DNA of 64,000 nucleotides, from the NCBI GenBank assembly GCA_014529385.2, contig CM043963.1, positions 6,235,501-6,299,500 of the forward strand. Reading direction: 5' to 3'. The position numbers and the translations under genes are program-made. This document shows, piece by piece, positions 58,951 through 64,000 of the stretch (the stretch's first letter is position 1; every line of letters begins with the position of its first letter). The notes under the pieces are model-generated. The model was not told where the DNA came from and made no database searches. It saw only the letters and a list, made by a program, of their open reading frames with translations. Source of the stretch: Adiantum capillus-veneris. Its lineage: Eukaryota; Streptophyta; Polypodiopsida; Polypodiales; Pteridaceae.

Positions 58951-59343
58951 GGGCTAACCATTTGTTAAGGCGGTTACGCCGCTAGCGGAAGATAAATAGC
59001 GAGAACTCAACCAACAACAGAATTTGTCAAACGAGGACGAAGCTTGACCCGCAGGCGCATGGAAACAACTAGGTGGGTGTCAAATCACCTACTCGACCTT
59101 CTAATGACAATCACTACTAAGGAAATCAAATCTAAGTTCTAAAACACGCAAGTGACTGAAATCCGTACTACGAACGAATGCTATACGAAACAGGATCTAG
59201 AATCATTGAATCGATCTCAAACTCAAGGGGAAGTCTATACACTAGGTAAGAACAACACCCTAAAGACTTGAACTGCAAAATCAACCTATAACCACTCCGT
59301 GCGGTAAACGCGTATGAAGACAGGCCGAAAAATACAGGTGACC
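58951..59343. other. Unassigned, possibly part of the minus LTR to its right
   Basis: No coding content. GC-richer than its surroundings. The left limit of the LTR ending at 59900 is not defined, so this may belong to it. Confidence 0.3.
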
Positions 59344-59900
59344 GAAACTTGACCCCGATGGTACTAATGTGTAGCTCTACTCGTTGTGGTTCTATAGATA
59401 TGCTGCACGCTCTATTCCGACACACGAGTTGGAAGAAAACTCACACCGAAGCTCGTAGGAACTTACCACACGTAGAAGCCGATAGCGCGCACTCTTGGTA
59501 TCAGTGCGTAGCTCTCGCCGTTGCTAACACAATGGCGGTGTCGCTTCTCCAATGGCGGCTCCGTAGCTCGCGTAGCAAGGAGATAAGACTCTCTCTCTCT
59601 CTCTCTCTCTCAGACACAGTCACGGCGCTCAAAAACTCACTTTGATTAATAATTGAATCCCCCTTTAGGTTACAAAACTTTGGCTTATATACCTCAGCCT
59701 TGGAGGTGAGAACATCTCTAATTATTTACATTAACAGGTGAAATTACTTCGGGATTACAAGCTGGAAACTCAATTGAGTCCCGTTACTCAATGAATGGCT
59801 CAAATCAAAATTAATGTCGGAAAGACATTTATTACAATCAATGGTTACAAAATGATGGGTGTGAGCAAAAATGCGGGTGTGATCCTCTGCTGGCTCAACA
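59344..59900 (-). mobile_element. LTR-like sequence (minus) with polypurine tract and TATA box
   Basis: On the minus strand the purine tract GGAGGGGGGGAG (complement of 59901-59912) is followed by TGTTGAGCCAGC, a good LTR start at 59900. A TATA motif (GAGGTATATAAGCC) lies near 59681-59694, about 210 bp in. An (AG)n tract corresponds to 59589-59611. The 3' edge of the LTR is not found; 59344 is arbitrary. No second copy of this LTR is in the window. Confidence 0.55.
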
Positions 59901-59949
59901 CTCCCCCCCTCCGCGTTCATGTCATCCCTGACATGACTTTGAGGCTTGG

Positions 59950-60770
59950 TCAATAGAGTCCTGTCGTCTTGAGCATCTGCAAATGTGATTCGTAGCGTAG
60001 GTTGCCGATGGTCAAGGTTGGGCCGAATATTTTGCTTTCGTGAGTGAAAAAGCCGGTGTAGAAAGCTTCTTCGAATGTTTGCATGTGGAAGCTAGGCAAA
60101 AACATAATTCTTTGGTATAAAAGATGTAACACCTTTGGTGATGGCTGCAAAGAAAGATCATACATCATATCTGTCACTGTGTCGGCCGTCGATAGTAGAC
60201 TCGAGGTCGTGGCTCTATCTGGCGCGAACACTTCAATGCATGCTAGGAGAGTCCTGCAGATTTTCTTTAGCATCTGACACGAAAGGTCAGGAGAGCCAGT
60301 AAAGAGTTTGATGGTGCCCGTTAGGGTTTTCACCATGTAGGCTTTACCTATTCTCTCTCCTGCCTTTGGTCCTGGCATCCTTGGGTAATTGAGCCAATTT
60401 GGCTTCTTTTCTGCAATCCTGCCATGCTCTTCCCAGCTTCTGACTCTTGGCACCGGGCAGAAGGTTGCATCCTCCCGAATCTCCTTTGGAGCCTCTACCA
60501 AGTAGATGAGGTAGGTTGGGTATTTGTTCAGCCAACCTTTCCTCCATCTAGGTTGAGAATCTACAATCTTCTTTGATTGTTCATCCTTTGTGATGTCGCC
60601 TTCATAAAGAGCGACATACTGCTCCTCCTCTATTCTCTTTTCCGTCTTTATCACTTCAAATTTCATCAGAGGGAAAGGCAGGCTGGGTTGCATCCACTCT
60701 TCATGGAGCACTTTTGTGTCTAAACCTTGAATTCTAATGGAGATGAGGAGTCTCCTTTCCCATTCCATTT
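59950..60770 (-). CDS. Unrecognised ORF upstream of a polypurine tract (element-borne or captured)
   Basis: The open frame extends from 60858 to 59950 (302 codons). Its first roughly 30 codons lie on DNA that is coding on the other strand (gypsy pol from about 60770), so the natural start is probably missing. Readable words include RWRKGWLNKYPTYLIYLVEA, CPVPRVRSWEEHGRIAE, PRMPGPKAGERIGKAYMVKT and LLACIEVFAPDRATTSS. It is mixed charged/aromatic, with no transmembrane segment and no motif I recognise. It ends about 40 bp before the polypurine tract of the minus LTR, so it is in the 3'-most coding position of that element. It is either an extra ORF of that retroelement or a transduced host segment. 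It has no internal stop, which is notable among so many dead copies. Confidence 0.4.
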
Positions 60771-63756
60771 CCTTGCGAAAGACTACACCGACGTGCGTGG
60801 AGTAGATGTTGTTCAACACAAGATTGAGTTGAAGCCAGAGGCCACACCTAAGGCTCAAAAGCTACGAAGGCTAGGAGTCATTAAAGAGCAGGCTCTACTC
60901 AAAGAGGTAAGAAAGCTTCTAGCAGCAGGGTTCATTTATCCAGTGGAGAATTCAGAGTGGGTCTCTCCTGTTGTTGTCACTCCTAAGAAGAACGGCAAGT
61001 GGAGGGTGTGTGTGGATTACCGTCCCCTCAATGAGGCAACAAAGAGAGATCACTTTCCCCTCCCATTCCAGGATGAGATACTAAATGAGGTAGCTGGTCA
61101 TGAGAAGTACACTGTGTGCGATGGTTACTCAGGTTACTTTCAAATAGGGATTGCACTGGAGGATCAATTGAAAACAACCTTTATCACTCCTTGGGGTTGT
61201 TATGCTTTTAGAGTCATGCCATTTGGTCTGACAAATGCTCCTGCAACATTCCAACGTTTCATGAATATGGTGTTTCAAGCATTCTTTGGAAAGTCGATTA
61301 GGGTGTTCATTGATGATTTCTGTATTTATAGCTCAAAATCATTGCATCTACAAAGGGTAGAAGAAGGTTTAAAGAAGCTCTACGACATGGGAGGTCAACT
61401 CAACCCCGACAAGTGCCATATAGGTGAGGATGAAGTAATCTTGCTTGGTCATAAAGTTTCTTACAAAGGCATTGAAGTGGATCCTTCAAAGGCAAAGGCT
61501 CTTATTGAGCTACCATCACCCAAGAGTCTTAAGGAGGTCATCTCATTCATTCAAAAGGTGAAGTATATGTCACGCTTCATTCACTTAGCCTCGGAGTTAC
61601 TTCACCCTTTGCAAAAGTTGACACAACAAGTAGAATTTGCATGGTCTGATGAGCTTGAAGAGTACTTTTGTAACATTAAAGTCATTTTGTCAGAGCTACC
61701 AACACTCATGCCTCCTTGTTGGGAGTACACATTCTTTGTTAGCTCTAGTGTTGGAAGGGAAACAATTGGTGCTGTGTTGCTACAACAAGATCCCCACAGT
61801 ACAAGGATGCGACCCATCTACTTTGCTAGTAGGGTCATGAATGCTTTGGAGAGAGACTACACAGAAGTAGAACTCATGATGCTTTCTCTCATGTTTGCGG
61901 TGAGAAAGTTTAGATCCTACCTACTACCAAAACCTTTTGTAATTCTCACTGCAGAAAATTTGTTCCCTTGGGTGTCATCTCAAATGAATCTTAGTACTAG
62001 GATCTCAAAGTGGATTATGGAGTTGCAAGAGTTTCAATACTCTTTCAAGGTAGAAGATAGTGTGCGTGCACAATTGGCAGGGATTCTCACTTATAGGGTG
62101 CACGAAAAGGAGATTAAGGTGCCTGAAGTAAAGACCCTACCATTGCCACCACCAAAAAGTATTCCTAATGCTTTTACTTTGTTCTTTGATGGAGCTTTTC
62201 GTCGAGCCACAGGAAAAGCAGGGGGAGGGCTAGTGTTGCTCAACCCAAGTGGAGAGGTGGTCATGAAAGAGAAGTTCAATCTACCAAGTTCAGCTAGCAA
62301 CAATGAAGCAGAATATGACACTCTACTTCAAGGTTTGAAGATGTGCATTGGCCAAGGGATACAACGCCTCATGGTAAAGGGAGATGCACTTCTCATTGTT
62401 AAACAGATTTTAGGCATTTGGGCATGCAAGAATGAGAGATTACGGACAAAAGTTCATGCCATTCGTAGATTGTTTAATCAATTTGAAGAAGTGCAACTAT
62501 ATCATATTCCTAGGAAACAGAATGAAGATGTTGATTTACTTGCACAACAAGCCGTTGCATGTGTAAAGAAAGAAGTGCAGGTCATCATGGTGGCGGCTGC
62601 TGTGAAGAAACTGAGGTACCAGGGATTGGAGTCATTGGCTCCCATCATTGGCTACATTTTGGAGGGTGAGTTTCCACCAGACTTCACAAAAGCTCAGAAG
62701 AGGAGACTCATGAAGAAGGCAAGCGTATATCTCTTCCTAGAAGGCTCCCTCTATCAAAAAGGGAAGGATCAAGTATGCAGAAGAGTACCAACTATTGAGG
62801 AAATTCCAGCCATTCTAAAAGGTTTGCATGAAGAGGCATGTGGTGGTCATTTTGCCCAAGAATCAACTGTGAAGAAGATTTTGCTTGCGGGGTATGTTTG
62901 GCCAAGCTTGCATGTGGATGTTCAACATTGGTGTAAAAGCTGTCACAATTGTCAGATAAATGGAAATAGAAGGTTGGTGCATGGCCCGAGGCAAATAGTG
63001 CTTGCAAATGGACCCTTTGAAAAGTGGGGCATTGATGCTATGGGTCCTCTGCCTAGGACAAAAAATGGTAAACTCTACATTCTAGTGGCTGTAGACTGTA
63101 TGACTAGGTGGGTGGAAGCTCAAAGTGTGGCAAGAGTGAATGAGAGGACAGTTAGCAAGTTTGTGTACACTCACATTTGTTGCAGATTTGGCACACCTTT
63201 GGAGATTGTTTCTGATAATGGTCCAGGGTTTAGGAAGGGCTTGCTCACAGAAGTTTGTGAAGAGCTTCACATTCTACATCGTCATAGCACACCATACTAC
63301 CCACAGTCAAATGGTTTGGTAGAGAAGGCTAATGGTGTCATTGCAGGAATCATTAGAAAGATGGTGCAAAACAAGACAAAATTATGGGATGACTTCTTGG
63401 ATGGTGCCTTGTGGGCATATCGAACCACATATAGGGAAGCCACGGAGTTCACACCATTTCACTTGGTCTATGGTCAAGAGGCTTTGCAGCCTATCGAGCT
63501 CAACATTCCAACAATGCGACTTCATGGCAAAGGAGCACAAGATGATCAAGAGGTATGGATGGATCGACTTCTTACGTTAGTGGAGCTTGAGTGGAAAAGA
63601 GAAGCAGCATACGAGTGCTACAAGAGGAAAGCCACACAAGCGAAAGAATCGCACGACAAGAAACTGAAGGACAAAGGCATCAAGGAAGGAGAGCTTGTGC
63701 TAAGGTATGACAATCGACTTGACAATCGTTTTGATGCCAAGTTTGAAATAAGATAG
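60727..63756 (+). CDS. pol: Ty3/gypsy polyprotein, Tat-like with two RNase H domains, 5' truncated
   Basis: 1009 open codons; real pol similarity starts at about 60770 (YTDVRGVDVVQHKIELKPEA). Domains in order are RT (VVVTPKKNGKWRVCVDYRPL; FRVMPFGLTNAPATFQ; catalytic FIDD in VFIDDFCIYS, about residue 196), RNase H (IYFASRVMNALERDYTEVEL, about 360-385), and a second archaeal-type RNase H (LFFDGAFRRATGKAGGG, about 485; NNEAEYDTLLQGLKMC). Integrase follows, with HHCC (HEEACGGH ... CKSCHNCQ, about 700-745) and D,D,E (WGIDAMGP, VSDNGPGF, QSNGLVEKAN). Two RNase H domains mark the Tat lineage. The frame ends at TAG 63754 where Trp is expected before QGPYIVKKAF. The GPY module then continues in the same frame to about 63900 (VNGYRLKPYLSR). 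Gag and protease are missing on the left and the 3' end lies outside the window. Confidence 0.92.
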   Translation: MNSNGDEESPFPFHFLAKDYTDVRGVDVVQHKIELKPEATPKAQKLRRLGVIKEQALLKEVRKLLAAGFIYPVENSEWVSPVVVTPKKNGKWRVCVDYRPLNEATKRDHFPLPFQDEILNEVAGHEKYTVCDGYSGYFQIGIALEDQLKTTFITPWGCYAFRVMPFGLTNAPATFQRFMNMVFQAFFGKSIRVFIDDFCIYSSKSLHLQRVEEGLKKLYDMGGQLNPDKCHIGEDEVILLGHKVSYKGIEVDPSKAKALIELPSPKSLKEVISFIQKVKYMSRFIHLASELLHPLQKLTQQVEFAWSDELEEYFCNIKVILSELPTLMPPCWEYTFFVSSSVGRETIGAVLLQQDPHSTRMRPIYFASRVMNALERDYTEVELMMLSLMFAVRKFRSYLLPKPFVILTAENLFPWVSSQMNLSTRISKWIMELQEFQYSFKVEDSVRAQLAGILTYRVHEKEIKVPEVKTLPLPPPKSIPNAFTLFFDGAFRRATGKAGGGLVLLNPSGEVVMKEKFNLPSSASNNEAEYDTLLQGLKMCIGQGIQRLMVKGDALLIVKQILGIWACKNERLRTKVHAIRRLFNQFEEVQLYHIPRKQNEDVDLLAQQAVACVKKEVQVIMVAAAVKKLRYQGLESLAPIIGYILEGEFPPDFTKAQKRRLMKKASVYLFLEGSLYQKGKDQVCRRVPTIEEIPAILKGLHEEACGGHFAQESTVKKILLAGYVWPSLHVDVQHWCKSCHNCQINGNRRLVHGPRQIVLANGPFEKWGIDAMGPLPRTKNGKLYILVAVDCMTRWVEAQSVARVNERTVSKFVYTHICCRFGTPLEIVSDNGPGFRKGLLTEVCEELHILHRHSTPYYPQSNGLVEKANGVIAGIIRKMVQNKTKLWDDFLDGALWAYRTTYREATEFTPFHLVYGQEALQPIELNIPTMRLHGKGAQDDQEVWMDRLLTLVELEWKREAAYECYKRKATQAKESHDKKLKDKGIKEGELVLRYDNRLDNRFDAKFEIR

Positions 63757-64000
63757 CAAGGGCCATACATAGTCAAGAAGGCTTTCAATTCTAGTTACTA
63801 TCAGCTTATGGACTTGAATGGTAAAGAGCACTCCAGGAAGGTAAACGGGTATCGCTTGAAGCCCTATTTGAGTCGCCTTCTACCAAAGGATCTACCAAAG
63901 ATCTGTCCAAAGGCCTCTGTCTCATGTAAGTATTGTTACATGAAGCATGAGTGTAACTCCAGCCAAAATTCTGAGGGGCCAAACAATGAAGATCTCGTCA
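63757..64000 (+). pseudogene. pol: Integrase GPY module after a nonsense codon, runs to the window edge
   Basis: Directly after the TAG the same frame reads QGPYIVKKAFNSSYYQLMDL and RKVNGYRLKPYLSRLLP, then a Cys-rich tail (CKYCYMKHEC) to the end of the window. One base change (TGG to TAG) explains the break. Confidence 0.8.

Overview
The window is nuclear DNA of a land plant. A plant-type, GPI-anchored-like aspartic protease gene, a plant receptor-like kinase fragment and a plant DHHC palmitoyltransferase fragment lie among dense Ty3/gypsy retrotransposons and very long CT/CA/AG microsatellites. The low gene density and heavy nesting suggest a large, repeat-rich genome. A fern, lycophyte or bryophyte is possible, but that is a guess; the sequence alone does not fix the species.

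Layout. Positions 1-13,440 are a nest of one LTR retrotransposon family (family 1, LTR about 1.3-1.65 kb) in both orientations. It includes a decayed chromovirus-like gag-pol (3000-7287, + strand), a coiled-coil gag fragment on the - strand, and the LTR and gag start of another element (12.5-13.44 kb). Positions 13,441-23,954 hold a second, minus-strand chromovirus with both LTRs and an internal duplication of gag-pol. Positions 24,530-31,057 hold the only host gene I can read almost whole: eight exons of an A1 aspartic protease (APF1/ASPR1-like) on the + strand. It is missing its 5' exon(s) with the first catalytic motif. Intron 5 of the part seen carries tails of a non-LTR retrotransposon.

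Positions 32,900-50,000 are the most unusual part. Two large DNA transposons (5.25 kb and 6.38 kb) and one short copy further on (732 bp) share the terminus CC[C/T]GGGGGATTCAC and a poly-G tract about 150 bp inside one end. Each is flanked by a perfect, different 8-bp target duplication. The 6.38-kb copy carries fragments of two host genes, a DHHC acyltransferase and a receptor-like kinase. It sits in one copy of a tandem 2.3-kb duplication, and the other copy preserves the empty insertion site. The duplicated unit encodes a decayed kinase-like protein with 17-residue N-terminal repeats. I found no transposase in any copy.

Positions 50,500-64,000 hold a RING-like pseudogene, the short transposon copy, a decayed gypsy pol split by a small inverted-repeat element, and a minus-strand LTR with an unrecognised 302-codon ORF beside it. 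The window ends in a nearly intact dual-RNase-H (Tat-lineage) gypsy polyprotein that runs to the edge. No tRNA, rRNA or CRISPR locus was seen.
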